Of a DNA stretch of 64,000 nucleotides, positions 1-8,616 are shown piece after piece. Both the position numbers and the translations under genes were made by a program. The DNA is taken from assembly GCF_001307155.1 (NCBI RefSeq), contig NZ_CP012830.1, positions 5,826,501-5,890,500 of the forward strand, read 5' to 3'. Source of the DNA: Pseudomonas fluorescens. Lineage in GTDB: Bacteria > Pseudomonadota > Gammaproteobacteria > Pseudomonadales > Pseudomonadaceae. Every line of letters starts with the position of its first letter. Within the stretch, counting starts at the first letter, position 1. The notes beneath the pieces are model-generated. The model was not told the origin of the DNA. It saw nothing but the letters and a program-made list of their open reading frames with translations, and did not search any database.

Positions 1-686
1 AGCAAGGCGAAGGTCAGGAAATCGAGTTTTTCGAAAGTTTTGAAGCGGTCACCCGGCGGCAACTTGAGCATGAACACACAGCCCAGTGAGGTCAGCGCCA
101 TGCCCAGTTCAAACAGATAGAGCCCGCGCCATTCAGCGATCTGCAACAGGTCTTCGGAGAACAACCGGGCCAGTGGCAATGCCAGTTGCGAGGTACCCAG
201 GCCCAGCACCAGCGCCTTCATGCGCCACTTCGCCGGGAAAGCCTGCACCATGTAATACAGGCCCAGCGAACTCAGCGCCGCACCGACCATACCGTGGGCG
301 GCGCGCACCGCAATCGCCGAACTGAGGTCGTTGACGAACAAATGGCCGAAGGTCACCAGCGCATACAACACCAGGAATACTTCAGTGAACGCCCGCAAGC
401 CGAACTGCTGACGAAACTTCACCAGCAGCAGGTTCATCGAGACGTTGGTCATCACGTAAGCCGCTGGCAGCCAGGCCATCTCGGCGGTCGTCGCCCCCAG
501 CGCCCCTTGCAGGTAAGGCAGGTTGGCGACCACCAACGCGTTGCCCAAACCACCGGTCAATGCCACCAGCAACCCGACCAATGCATAAGCCAAGCGCTTT
601 GGCGTCGGGTGTAAAGGGGTCGAGGGGGAACCGGGCAAGCTTGGCCGTTCGTGGGGCTGCCAGTTGCGCGGGGCGTAGTGATCCAT
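1..686 (-). CDS. MFS transporter, DHA2-like, truncated by window edge
   Basis: This is the N-terminal part (about 228 codons) of a polytopic inner-membrane permease. The frame stays open to base 1, so the C-terminus lies outside the window. Translation from the ATG at 686 starts MDHYAPRNWQPHERPSLPG and then gives a run of hydrophobic helices (YALVGLLVALTGG, AEMAWLPAAYVMTNVSMNLLL, AFTEVFLVLYALVTFG). The WLPAAYVMTN stretch in TM2 resembles DHA2-type (14-TM, EmrB-like) drug:proton antiporters. An AAGG precedes the start. It runs in the same direction as the sulfide operon but is separated from it by 83 bases. Substrate unknown. Confidence 0.75.
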   Translation of the reverse strand, partial: MDHYAPRNWQPHERPSLPGSPSTPLHPTPKRLAYALVGLLVALTGGLGNALVVANLPYLQGALGATTAEMAWLPAAYVMTNVSMNLLLVKFRQQFGLRAFTEVFLVLYALVTFGHLFVNDLSSAIAVRAAHGMVGAALSSLGLYYMVQAFPAKWRMKALVLGLGTSQLALPLARLFSEDLLQIAEWRGLYLFELGMALTSLGCVFMLKLPPGDRFKTFEKLDFLTFAL

Positions 687-769
687 GGCGTGGCCTTGTC
701 ATCGGTAATGAAGGCAGTAAACCTGAGCCAGAGATTTCTTGCCAGTTCGCCGCACGGCAACCACCGATT

Positions 770-1570
770 TCAAGCCTTGAGCAGCATGTAGCCGGCCACC
801 ATCAGGCACACACTGGCAAACCCCACTTGAAGAGCCCGGGCCGGAACCCGGGCGCACAGTCGCCGCCCCACGACCATCCCGGCGATGCTCGCGGCGATAA
901 AAGCCGCGCCCTGGGCATCGATGGTCACCCCGGCATGAAAGGCGCCGATCACTCCGGTTGCCGAGATCAAACTGATCACCATCAATGAAGTGGCGATGAT
1001 GCCGCGCATCTGTACGTCGGTCAGTTGTTTGAATGCCGGCACGATCAGGAAACCGCCACCAACCCCGAGCAAGCCTGAAACCACGCCGGTCACCGCCCCC
1101 AATGCAGCCAGGGTTGCGGTGCATTTGGCGGTCCAGGAAAAGCGCCCGGTTTGTTGATCGAGCATGCAGTTCTTCTGGCCCCAGTTGGCGTGGCCGTGAT
1201 CGCTCGGCCCCGCTTGCGGCTTTTCTCGCCGCAGCATCCGCCAGGCGATCATGATCATCAGCAGACTGAACAGGATCATCAGGACTTTTTCCGGCAACTG
1301 ATGGGCGAAGTAGATGCCCACCGGCGAGAACACCGCCCCCAGCAACGCAATCAACAACGCCGCACGGTAACGCACCAACCCATGGCGCAAGCCGTCGATG
1401 GCACCGACCGCCGCGGCACTGCCCACCGCAAACAACGCCACCGGCGCTGCCTGGGTCATGCTCCAGCCCAGCCCGAGCACCAGGGCCGGGACTGCAAGAA
1501 TGCCCCCGCCGGCCCCGGTCAGTCCCAGGATCAGGCCCATCACCACACCAAACAATGTCGCCAGCAGCAT
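770..1570 (-). CDS. TauE/SafE-type sulfite/sulfonate exporter family protein
   Basis: A 266-residue inner-membrane protein of the TauE/SafE (DUF81) family. Two homologous halves are visible, each opening with a glycine-rich helix: GLILGLTGAGGGILAVPAL near residue 12 and GVVSGLLGVGGGFLIVPAF near residue 160. Members of this family are thought to export sulfite, sulfonates or other sulfur compounds. It starts 9 bases after the sulfide:quinone oxidoreductase stop and must be co-transcribed with it. The likely role is export of sulfite or thiosulfate made from persulfide oxidation; that role is inferred from context. The cytoplasmic loop between the halves (residues about 115-150) is unusually long and holds two cysteines (NCMLD, AKCTAT). 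Confidence 0.88.
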   Translation of the reverse strand: MLLATLFGVVMGLILGLTGAGGGILAVPALVLGLGWSMTQAAPVALFAVGSAAAVGAIDGLRHGLVRYRAALLIALLGAVFSPVGIYFAHQLPEKVLMILFSLLMIMIAWRMLRREKPQAGPSDHGHANWGQKNCMLDQQTGRFSWTAKCTATLAALGAVTGVVSGLLGVGGGFLIVPAFKQLTDVQMRGIIATSLMVISLISATGVIGAFHAGVTIDAQGAAFIAASIAGMVVGRRLCARVPARALQVGFASVCLMVAGYMLLKA

Positions 1571-1579
1571 AGGGTTTTC

Positions 1580-2824
1580 TCAATCGACCTTGGACACACG
1601 AGTCAGCCACTCACGACCTTTGAGCATGCCGTTCCAGTAAAACCACGGCAGCAGCGTCGCCTTGAGAAACCATGCCGAACGCCGCGCCACAGTCGGCTCG
1701 AGGGGAAAAGTCGGCAGCAGCTTACCGGCATAGCCGAACTCGGCGAGTATCACCTTGCCCTTCTCCACCGTCAGCGGGCAGGAGCCATAACCGTCGTATT
1801 TCAGCGGCAAGGGTTGCTGTTTGCGCAAGGCCAGCACGTTCTCCGCCACCACGACGATTTGCTTGCGCACCGCGGCGGCAGTCTTGGCGTTGCTGGTAGA
1901 GCAGACATCGCCGAGGGCGAACACGTCCGGATAACGCACATGCTGCAAACTGTGGACGTCCACTTCGCACCAGCCAGCGGCATCGGCAAGCGAACTCTGG
2001 CGGATGAAGTCCGGCGACACCTGCGGTGGTACCACATGCAACAGATCGAATTTTTTCGCTTGCAGCGTGACCGCTCCGGCGGCGTCCTTGACCTCGAACC
2101 AGGCGGTTTGCTCCGGCCCGTCGACCTTCACCAGGTTGGAGTTGAATGCCAACCGCGCACGGTATTTCTCGATGTACTTCATCAGCGGCGCAACGAAGAT
2201 CGCCACGCCGAACAACGCGGCGCCGGCCAGGTTGAACTCGACGTCGAGGTTCTTTAGCACATCATGTCGGAGCCAGTGATCACACGACAGGTACAACGCC
2301 TTTTGCGGCGCCCCGGCGCATTTGATCGGCACCGCCGGCTGGGTAAAGATTGCCTTGCCGCCGCGCAGACCTTTGACCAGTTGCCAGGTGTAGGCCGCAT
2401 GCCGGTAGCTGTAGTTGGACGTGACACCGTGCTGCCCGAGGGCTTCTTGCAGACCTTCGATTTTCTCCCAGGCCAGTCGCAAGCCAGGGCAGACGATCAG
2501 GTTCTGATAAGCGACGCTGCGCCCATCATCAAGCGTCAGCAGACGGTTTTCGGGGTCGACGCTGCTGACCGCAGCCTGCACCCAGTGAGCCTGACGCGGC
2601 ATCACCGCCGCCATTGGTCGTACGGTGTTCTTGAGTTCATGCGCGCCGCCGCCAACCAACGTCCAGGCCGGTTGGTAATAGTGCTGGGCGCTGGGTTCGA
2701 TGACGGTGACGTTCAAGTGCGGATCGCGCTTGAGCAGGCTGGCAGCGAAGCCGATACCCGCGGTACCGCCGCCTATCACCACGATGTCGGCACTGATGGT
2801 CTGGCCCCAGTGTTGGTCCTGCAT
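1580..2824 (-). CDS. Sulfide:quinone oxidoreductase, type II (SQRDL-like)
   Basis: A 414-residue FAD protein that oxidises H2S to a persulfide and passes electrons to quinone at the inner membrane. The N-terminal Rossmann motif is VVIGGGTAGIG (residues 15-25). Cys169 in IKCAGAPQKALYLS and Cys349 in YGSCPL correspond to the two redox cysteines of the mitochondrial SQRDL type. Their spacing (180) is close to that of human SQRDL (Cys201/Cys379). A C-terminal amphipathic/hydrophobic segment (KATLLPWFYWNGMLKG) fits monotopic membrane binding. It lies 38 bases after the BigR-like regulator and 9 bases before the TauE gene. A generic FAD oxidoreductase is possible but unlikely with both cysteines and this operon. 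Confidence 0.92.
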   Translation of the reverse strand: MQDQHWGQTISADIVVIGGGTAGIGFAASLLKRDPHLNVTVIEPSAQHYYQPAWTLVGGGAHELKNTVRPMAAVMPRQAHWVQAAVSSVDPENRLLTLDDGRSVAYQNLIVCPGLRLAWEKIEGLQEALGQHGVTSNYSYRHAAYTWQLVKGLRGGKAIFTQPAVPIKCAGAPQKALYLSCDHWLRHDVLKNLDVEFNLAGAALFGVAIFVAPLMKYIEKYRARLAFNSNLVKVDGPEQTAWFEVKDAAGAVTLQAKKFDLLHVVPPQVSPDFIRQSSLADAAGWCEVDVHSLQHVRYPDVFALGDVCSTSNAKTAAAVRKQIVVVAENVLALRKQQPLPLKYDGYGSCPLTVEKGKVILAEFGYAGKLLPTFPLEPTVARRSAWFLKATLLPWFYWNGMLKGREWLTRVSKVD

Positions 2825-2862
2825 AAGTTATTGCCTCTACAAGGGGGGCTGCCCGAAAAGGC

Positions 2863-3198
2863 TCACGCCCAGCTTTTTAGCACCGCGCCGCAATACAGGC
2901 CCGAGAGTGTTTTCATCACCTGAATCACTTCGTGGCTGGCAAGACCGTAGAAAATGTACTTGCCTTCACGTCGGGTGCCCACCAGGCCTTCATCGCGCAG
3001 AATGCCCAATTGTTGGGACAACGTCGGCTGACGAACACCGGTCATGGTTTCCAATTCGCCGACGTTGCGCTCGCCCTGAGTCAACTGGCAGAGGATCAGC
3101 AGACGGTCCTCATTGGCTAATGCCTTGAGCAGCGCGCAGGCCTTCGAGGCCGAGGCGCGCAATTGCGCCACTTCACCTTCGCTTAGACTGGATTGCAT
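2863..3198 (-). CDS. bigR: ArsR/SmtB repressor, BigR/SqrR-type persulfide sensor
   Basis: A 111-residue winged-helix repressor. I chose the ATG at 3198 (MQSSLSEGEV) because AAGG lies 9 bases upstream. An upstream in-frame start at 3303 would run through the divergent promoter. The HTH core is VGELETMTGVRQPTLSQQLGILRDEGLV. With this start the only distal cysteine pair that matters is Cys37 (LLILC) and Cys103 (GLYC), 66 residues apart, exactly the spacing of the reactive cysteines in BigR and SqrR (42/108 and 41/107). These form a tetrasulfide or disulfide with persulfides and release DNA. It heads the sqr-tauE operon and faces the persulfide dioxygenase gene, so it probably represses both. Gene name assigned by these features. 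Confidence 0.88.
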   Translation of the reverse strand: MQSSLSEGEVAQLRASASKACALLKALANEDRLLILCQLTQGERNVGELETMTGVRQPTLSQQLGILRDEGLVGTRREGKYIFYGLASHEVIQVMKTLSGLYCGAVLKSWA

Positions 3199-3235
3199 TT
3201 GCAGATAACCTTGGTCGTCACTTAAGCTGCGGACA

Positions 3236-3251
3236 TTATGTTTAAACATAA
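3236..3251. promoter_or_regulatory. 16-bp perfect palindrome, candidate BigR operator
   Basis: TTATGTTTAAACATAA reads the same on both strands. It lies in the 103-base gap between the BigR-like gene (start 3198) and the dioxygenase gene (start 3302). AT-rich perfect palindromes in divergent promoters are typical ArsR-family sites, so one site could control both directions. The operator role is inference. Confidence 0.65.
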
Positions 3252-3301
3252 AGTGTTGCAAGCCTTTATGTCTTTCTGCCACCCAGCCAGGACCCGCCGC
3301 C

Positions 3302-4165
3302 ATGCCAGCGTTGATCCAAGCCTTCCTTGACGACGCATCAAAGACCTACACCTATGTGATCTATGAACACGACGGCGGCCCGTGCGCCATTGTCGATTCA
3401 GTGCTCGATTACCACCCGGCGTCCGGTCGAACCGCCACCACTCAGGCTGACCGGGTGATTGCTTTCGTTCGCGAGCACCGGTTGCAAACCCAATGGCTGC
3501 TGGAAACCCACGCCCATGCCGATCACCTGTCCGCCGCGCCTTACCTGCGCCGCGAGTTGGGCGGCAAGATCGCCATCGGCCAGGCCATCAGTCAGGTGCA
3601 GGACGTCTTCAAGAACCTGTTCAACCTTGAGCCGGCGTTTCGCAGCGACGGTTCGCAGTTCGACCATCTGTTTGCGCCGGACGAGGAATTTTCCATCGGC
3701 AACCTCAAGGCCAAGGCGCTGCATGTTCCCGGTCACACTCCGGCAGACATGGCCTACCTGATCGACGATGAACTGATTCTGGTGGGTGACACGCTGTTCA
3801 TGCCCGACGTCGGCACCGCCCGCTGCGACTTCCCTGGCGGCAACGCCAACCAGCTATTCGCCTCGATACACAGGTTGCTGGCCTTCCCCGCCGACACCCG
3901 TCTCTATGTCTGCCACGATTACCCGCCAGCCGGCCGCACTTCCCAGTGCATGACCACCGTTGGCGAGCAACGCAAAAACAATATTCATGTGCATGACGGC
4001 ATCGACGAAACGGCATTCGTCGACATGCGCACCCGGCGCGATGCGGGCTTGTGCATGCCGACGCTGATACTGCCGGCGATTCAGGTGAATGTGCGGGCCG
4101 GGAATTTGCCACCGGCTGAAGACAACGGCGTGGTCTACCTGAAGATCCCCATCAACCAGTTCTGA
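3302..4165 (+). CDS. Persulfide dioxygenase (ETHE1/Blh-like metallo-beta-lactamase fold)
   Basis: A 287-residue mononuclear iron enzyme that oxidises glutathione persulfide to sulfite plus glutathione. The MBL motif THAHADH is at residues 69-75, followed by PGHTPAD (His145), GDTLFMPDVG (Asp163) and VCHDYPP (His205), which supply the remaining ligands. The sequence GTARCDFPGG is characteristic of the ETHE1/persulfide dioxygenase group rather than glyoxalase II. It is transcribed away from bigR-sqr-tauE and takes the product of that operon, so the four genes form a complete sulfide to persulfide to sulfite route with export. Length is slightly above ETHE1 (about 250) because of a C-terminal tail, as in bacterial Blh proteins. 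Confidence 0.9.
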   Translation: MPALIQAFLDDASKTYTYVIYEHDGGPCAIVDSVLDYHPASGRTATTQADRVIAFVREHRLQTQWLLETHAHADHLSAAPYLRRELGGKIAIGQAISQVQDVFKNLFNLEPAFRSDGSQFDHLFAPDEEFSIGNLKAKALHVPGHTPADMAYLIDDELILVGDTLFMPDVGTARCDFPGGNANQLFASIHRLLAFPADTRLYVCHDYPPAGRTSQCMTTVGEQRKNNIHVHDGIDETAFVDMRTRRDAGLCMPTLILPAIQVNVRAGNLPPAEDNGVVYLKIPINQF

Positions 4166-4196
4166 CCCCAACACGTTGGGACCCCACACTTTATCT

Positions 4197-4344
4197 CGTA
4201 GCAGCTGCCGAGCCCCGCGAGGCTGCGTTCGGCGGCGCAGCCGTCGCGAAACCTGCCACCGCGTTCATTCAGGCAGACCGTATCAGCCGGATTACGACGG
4301 CTGCGCCGCCGAACGCAGCCTCGCGGAGCTCGACAGCTGCTACG
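4197..4344. repeat. Inverted pair of about 50-bp REP-like units (GCAGCCTCGC family)
   Basis: The arm 4197-4246 is an almost exact reverse complement of 4295-4344, both holding GAACGCAGCCTCGCG and ending in AGCTGCTACG. The 48-base spacer is not obviously structured. It lies between the convergent ends of the dioxygenase gene and bkdR. A single unit of the same family occurs at 41131-41181. It probably folds into a long hairpin that ends both transcripts. Confidence 0.85.
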
Positions 4345-4360
4345 GGTATGTGCGGAGATC

Positions 4361-4849
4361 TCAGTTGGCCAGGGTCAGGCCATTGGCTGGCAATGGCAGC
4401 GCGGTTTTGTAGCGCACCTGCTTGAGCGCAAAGCTTGAGCGGATGTTGGCGACGCCCGGGACCTTGGTCAGGAAGTCCATCATGAAGCGTTCCAGCGACT
4501 GAATGGTCGGCACCAGTACGCGGATCAGATAGTCCGGGTCGCCGGCCATCAGGTAACACTCCATTACCTCCGGACGGTTGGCGATGGCGGCCTCGAATTG
4601 CGCCAACGCCTCTTCCACCTGTTTCTCCAGGCTGACGTGGATGAACACGTTGACGTGCAGCCCCAGCAGGTCGGCATCCAGCAACGTAACCTGCTCGCGA
4701 ATCAGCCCTAATTCTTCCATCGCCTTGACCCGATTGAAGCACGGTGTCGGTGACAAATTCACCGAGCGTGCGAGGTCGGCGTTGGTGATGCGGGCGTTCT
4801 CCTGAAGGCTGTTGAGAATGCCGATGTCGGTACGGTCCAGTTTGCGCAT
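4361..4849 (-). CDS. bkdR: Lrp/AsnC-family activator of the bkd operon
   Basis: A 162-residue Lrp-type regulator. The N-terminal HTH reads ITNADLARSVNLSPTPCFNRVKAMEE (residues 21-46). It is followed by a RAM ligand-binding domain with VMECYLMAGDPDYLIRVLV. I chose the ATG at 4849 (MRKLDRTD) over an in-frame upstream ATG at 4861, because it gives the usual family length. It is divergent from the branched-chain keto acid dehydrogenase genes with 187 bases between. That is the arrangement of BkdR in P. putida, where it activates bkd in response to branched-chain amino acids. Confidence 0.93.
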   Translation of the reverse strand: MRKLDRTDIGILNSLQENARITNADLARSVNLSPTPCFNRVKAMEELGLIREQVTLLDADLLGLHVNVFIHVSLEKQVEEALAQFEAAIANRPEVMECYLMAGDPDYLIRVLVPTIQSLERFMMDFLTKVPGVANIRSSFALKQVRYKTALPLPANGLTLAN

Positions 4850-5036
4850 GAGACAAAACAACCTGTTTTTTATGTTTATGCAGATTTTTTATCCTCAAAT
4901 GGCTTCAACTGCAACGAAACAGAGATAAATATTCTTCTTGCCCCGGCCTATGATTGTTGTAGGACAAGATTTCTTCTACCCGAAGGATGACGGTCAGCTC
5001 ACTACAAGAAATTCACAAGATCGAGCGTAGAAAGCC
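4850..5036. promoter_or_regulatory. Divergent bkdR/bkdA1 control region
   Basis: A 187-base region, clearly more AT-rich than its flanks, with T-runs (GTTTTTTATG, GATTTTTTATCC) close to bkdR. In P. putida BkdR binds several positions in the matching region. I cannot assign exact sites or a clear -35/-10 pair here. Confidence 0.5.
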
Positions 5037-6272
5037 ATGAATCAAGCGTACGAACCCCTGCGCCTGCACGTTCCCGAACCCTCGGGCCGCCCCGGCTGCA
5101 AAACCGACTTCTCCTACCTGCGCCTGACCGATGCCGGTACGGTGCGCAAACCCCCAATCGATGTAGAACCTGCCGACACGGCTGATCTGGCCAAGGGCCT
5201 GATTCGCGTGCTCGACGATCAGGGCAATGCCCTCGGTCCGTGGGCAGAAGGCGTGCCTGTGGAGATTCTGCGCAAAGGCATGCGCGCCATGCTCAAGACG
5301 CGGATTTTCGACAACCGCATGGTGGTCGCCCAACGTCAGAAAAAAATGTCGTTCTACATGCAGAGCCTTGGCGAAGAAGCCATCGGCAGCGCCCAGGCCC
5401 TGGCCCTGAACATCGACGACATGTGCTTCCCCACCTACCGTCAGCAAAGCATTCTGATGGCTCGCGAAGTGCCGCTGGTAGACCTGATCTGCCAACTGCT
5501 GTCCAACGAGCGCGATCCGCTCAAGGGCCGTCAGTTGCCGATCATGTACTCCGTTAAAGACGCCGGCTTCTTCACCATTTCCGGCAACCTCGCCACCCAG
5601 TTCGTACAAGGCGTGGGCTGGGGCATGGCGTCGGCGATCAAGGGCGACACCAAAATCGCCTCGGCCTGGATCGGCGACGGCGCCACCGCCGAATCCGACT
5701 TCCACACCGCCCTCACCTTCGCTCACGTTTACCGTGCGCCAGTGATCCTCAACGTGGTCAACAACCAGTGGGCGATCTCGACGTTCCAGGCGATTGCCGG
5801 TGGTGAAGCCACTACGTTCGCCGGTCGCGGCGTCGGCTGCGGCATCGCCTCCCTGCGGGTCGACGGCAACGATTTTGTCGCGGTGTATGCCGCCTCTGCC
5901 TGGGCCGCCGAACGCGCCCGCCGCAACCTCGGCCCGACCATGATCGAATGGGTCACCTACCGCGCCGGCCCGCACTCGACGTCCGATGATCCTTCCAAGT
6001 ACCGCCCTGCCGACGACTGGAGTCACTTCCCGTTGGGCGACCCGATTGCGCGCCTCAAGCAGCATCTGGTGAAAATCGGTCAGTGGTCCGAAGAGGAACA
6101 CGTGGCCCTCAGCGCCGAACTGGAAGCCGAAATCATCGCCGCGCAAAAAGAAGCCGAACAGTACGGCACCCTGGCCGGTGGCCAGATTCCGAGCGCTGCG
6201 ACCATGTTCGAAGACGTCTATAAAGAGATGCCGGAGCACTTGAAGCGCCAGCGTCAAGAGTTGGGGATCTGA
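5037..6272 (+). CDS. bkdA1: Branched-chain 2-oxoacid dehydrogenase E1 alpha subunit
   Basis: A 411-residue thiamine diphosphate enzyme subunit. With BkdA2 it forms the E1 heterotetramer that decarboxylates 2-ketoisovalerate, 2-ketoisocaproate and 2-keto-3-methylvalerate in the cytoplasm. The ThDP/Mg motif is GDGATAESDFH...NNQWAIS around residues 210-245. The phosphorylation-loop-like region YRAGPHSTSDDPSKYR follows near residue 310. Its stop is one base before the ATG of bkdA2, and the operon continues to bkdB and lpdV. The ribosome binding site is weak (GTAGAAAG), which is unremarkable for an activator-dependent first gene. Confidence 0.96.
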   Translation: MNQAYEPLRLHVPEPSGRPGCKTDFSYLRLTDAGTVRKPPIDVEPADTADLAKGLIRVLDDQGNALGPWAEGVPVEILRKGMRAMLKTRIFDNRMVVAQRQKKMSFYMQSLGEEAIGSAQALALNIDDMCFPTYRQQSILMAREVPLVDLICQLLSNERDPLKGRQLPIMYSVKDAGFFTISGNLATQFVQGVGWGMASAIKGDTKIASAWIGDGATAESDFHTALTFAHVYRAPVILNVVNNQWAISTFQAIAGGEATTFAGRGVGCGIASLRVDGNDFVAVYAASAWAAERARRNLGPTMIEWVTYRAGPHSTSDDPSKYRPADDWSHFPLGDPIARLKQHLVKIGQWSEEEHVALSAELEAEIIAAQKEAEQYGTLAGGQIPSAATMFEDVYKEMPEHLKRQRQELGI

Positions 6273-6273
6273 C

Positions 6274-7332
6274 ATGAACGATCACAACAATAATATCGAG
6301 CTGGAAACCGCCATGACCACAACCACCATGACCATGATCCAGGCCCTGCGCTCGGCCATGGACGTGATGCTCGAGCGTGACGACAACGTCGTGGTGTTCG
6401 GCCAGGACGTCGGCTACTTCGGCGGCGTGTTCCGTTGCACCGAAGGCCTGCAGAGCAAATACGGCACCTCGCGGGTGTTCGATGCGCCGATCTCCGAAAG
6501 CGGCATCGTCGGCGTTGCAGTTGGCATGGGCGCCTACGGATTACGGCCAGTGGCCGAGATCCAGTTTGCCGATTACGTCTACCCGGCCTCGGACCAGATC
6601 ATTTCCGAAGCGGCACGCCTGCGTTATCGCTCGGCTGGCGAGTTCACCGCCCCGATGACCCTGCGCATGCCTTGCGGCGGCGGCATCTACGGCGGCCAGA
6701 CCCACAGCCAGAGCATCGAAGCGATGTTCACTCAGGTCTGCGGCTTGCGCACAGTGATGCCGTCCAACCCCTACGACGCCAAAGGCCTGTTGATCGCCTC
6801 CATCGAGAACGATGACCCGGTGATCTTCCTTGAGCCAAAGCGCCTGTACAACGGCCCGTTCGACGGCCATCACGACCGCCCGGTAACCCCGTGGTCGAAA
6901 CACCCGGCCGCGCAAGTGCCGGACGGCTACTACACCGTTCCGCTGGACCTCGCCGCCATCACCCGTCCAGGCAAGGACGTGACCATCCTGACCTACGGCA
7001 CCACCGTGTACGTCTCGCAAGTGGCCGCTGAAGAAACCGGCATCGACGCCGAAGTCATCGACCTGCGCAGCCTGTGGCCGCTGGACCTGGAAACCATCGT
7101 CAAATCGGTGAAGAAAACCGGCCGTTGCGTGGTCGTCCACGAAGCCACCCGCACCTGCGGCTTTGGCGCCGAACTGGTCGCGCTGGTTCAGGAACATTGC
7201 TTCCACCACCTGGAAGCGCCAATCGAGCGTGTGACCGGTTGGGATACTCCCTACCCGCATGCGCAAGAGTGGGCGTATTTCCCAGGTCCGTCCCGTGTGG
7301 GCGCGGCGTTGAAACGGGTCATGGAGGTCTGA
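6274..7332 (+). CDS. bkdA2: Branched-chain 2-oxoacid dehydrogenase E1 beta subunit
   Basis: A 352-residue partner of BkdA1, with the transketolase pyrimidine-binding domain first (VVVFGQDVGYFGGVFRCTEGL, residues about 42-62) and the transketolase C-terminal domain last (EVIDLRSLWPLD, then ATRTCGFGAELVALVQE). The ATG at 6274 follows the bkdA1 stop by one base. A second in-frame ATG at 6313 (MTTTTMTMIQAL) would also give a working subunit. I kept the upstream one because the P. putida protein begins with a similar MNDHNN extension. It ends directly at the bkdB start codon, so translation is coupled. Confidence 0.96.
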   Translation: MNDHNNNIELETAMTTTTMTMIQALRSAMDVMLERDDNVVVFGQDVGYFGGVFRCTEGLQSKYGTSRVFDAPISESGIVGVAVGMGAYGLRPVAEIQFADYVYPASDQIISEAARLRYRSAGEFTAPMTLRMPCGGGIYGGQTHSQSIEAMFTQVCGLRTVMPSNPYDAKGLLIASIENDDPVIFLEPKRLYNGPFDGHHDRPVTPWSKHPAAQVPDGYYTVPLDLAAITRPGKDVTILTYGTTVYVSQVAAEETGIDAEVIDLRSLWPLDLETIVKSVKKTGRCVVVHEATRTCGFGAELVALVQEHCFHHLEAPIERVTGWDTPYPHAQEWAYFPGPSRVGAALKRVMEV

Positions 7333-8610
7333 ATGGGCACGCACGTTATTAAAATGCCGGACATTGGCGAAGGCATTGCAGAAGTTGAACTGTCGGTGTG
7401 GCACGTCAAGGTCGGCGACATGGTCGTCGAAGATCAGGTGCTGGCCGATGTGATGACCGACAAGGCGATGGTCGACATTCCGTCCCCGGTGCATGGCAAG
7501 GTGATCTCCCTCGGCGGTGAGCCAGGTGAAGTCATGGCCGTCGGCAGCATTCTGATCAGTATCGAAGTGGAAGGTGAAGGCAACGTCAAAGCGTCGTCTC
7601 AGCCAGCGCCGGCTGCACCAGCACCGAAGCCTGCGCCAGTCGCCGCACCGAAAGTCGAAGCCGCGATTGAAAGCAAATCCGCCGTCCCGGCTCGCCCAGT
7701 TGCGCCGCAAGGCCCGATGATCGCTCGCGAAGCCGATGAACGTCCGCTGGCCTCCCCGGCCGTACGCAAACACGCGCTGGATGCCGGCATTCAATTGCGT
7801 CTGGTCCGTGGCACCGGCCCTGCCGGGCGGATTCTTCACGAAGACCTCGAGGCTTATCTGGCACAAGGTCAGTCGAACGCATCGAGCACTGTGGCCGCAT
7901 ACGCCGAACGCAACGACGAACAGCAGATCCCGGTGATCGGCATGCGTCGCAAGATCGCCCAACGCATGCAGGATGCGACTCAGCGTGCGGCGCACTTCAG
8001 CTACGTCGAAGAAATCGACGTGACAGCGGTGGAAGAACTGCGTGCGCATCTGAATGAAAAGCACGGCGCAACTCGCGGCAAGCTGACGTTGCTGCCGTTC
8101 CTGGTTCGCGCCATGGTCGTCGCCCTGCGCGACTTCCCGCAGATCAACGCCCGTTACGACGACGAAGCCCAGGTCATCACCCGCCTCGGTGCGGTGCATG
8201 TCGGCGTCGCAACCCAAAGCGACATTGGCTTGATGGTGCCGGTGGTGCGTCACGCCGAGGCTCGCAGCTTGTGGGACAGCGCTGCGGAAATCTCCCGTCT
8301 GGCCACGGCTGCGCGCAATGGCAAAGCCAGCCGCGATGAACTGTCCGGCTCGACCATCACCCTGACCAGCCTTGGCGCCTTGGGCGGCATCGTCAGCACT
8401 CCGGTGCTGAACCTGCCCGAAGTGGCGATCGTCGGCGTCAACAAGATCGTCGAGCGGCCGATGGTGATCAAAGGCCAGATCGTGATTCGCAAGATGATGA
8501 ACCTCTCCAGCTCCTTCGATCACCGGGTGGTCGATGGCATGGACGCGGCGCAATTCATCCAGGCCATTCGTGGCTTGCTCGAACAACCCGCAACCCTGTT
8601 TGTGGAGTAG
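7333..8610 (+). CDS. bkdB: Branched-chain 2-oxoacid dehydrogenase E2 (dihydrolipoyl transacylase)
   Basis: A 425-residue core subunit. One lipoyl domain is present with the lipoylated lysine in DVMTDKAMVDIPS near residue 44. An Ala/Pro linker follows (residues about 90-125), then the peripheral subunit-binding domain (SPAVRKHALDAGIQLRLVRGTGPAGRILHEDL, 139-170), then the acyltransferase domain ending with the catalytic SFDHRVVDGMDAAQF. It transfers branched acyl groups to CoA. Its ATG abuts the bkdA2 stop, and lpdV starts 6 bases after its stop. Confidence 0.97.
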   Translation: MGTHVIKMPDIGEGIAEVELSVWHVKVGDMVVEDQVLADVMTDKAMVDIPSPVHGKVISLGGEPGEVMAVGSILISIEVEGEGNVKASSQPAPAAPAPKPAPVAAPKVEAAIESKSAVPARPVAPQGPMIAREADERPLASPAVRKHALDAGIQLRLVRGTGPAGRILHEDLEAYLAQGQSNASSTVAAYAERNDEQQIPVIGMRRKIAQRMQDATQRAAHFSYVEEIDVTAVEELRAHLNEKHGATRGKLTLLPFLVRAMVVALRDFPQINARYDDEAQVITRLGAVHVGVATQSDIGLMVPVVRHAEARSLWDSAAEISRLATAARNGKASRDELSGSTITLTSLGALGGIVSTPVLNLPEVAIVGVNKIVERPMVIKGQIVIRKMMNLSSSFDHRVVDGMDAAQFIQAIRGLLEQPATLFVE

Positions 8611-8616
8611 TAAGGC

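Noticed and set aside
4850..5036. Sigma-54 promoter before bkdA1
   Set aside because: No convincing GG-N10-GC pair with proper spacing was seen.
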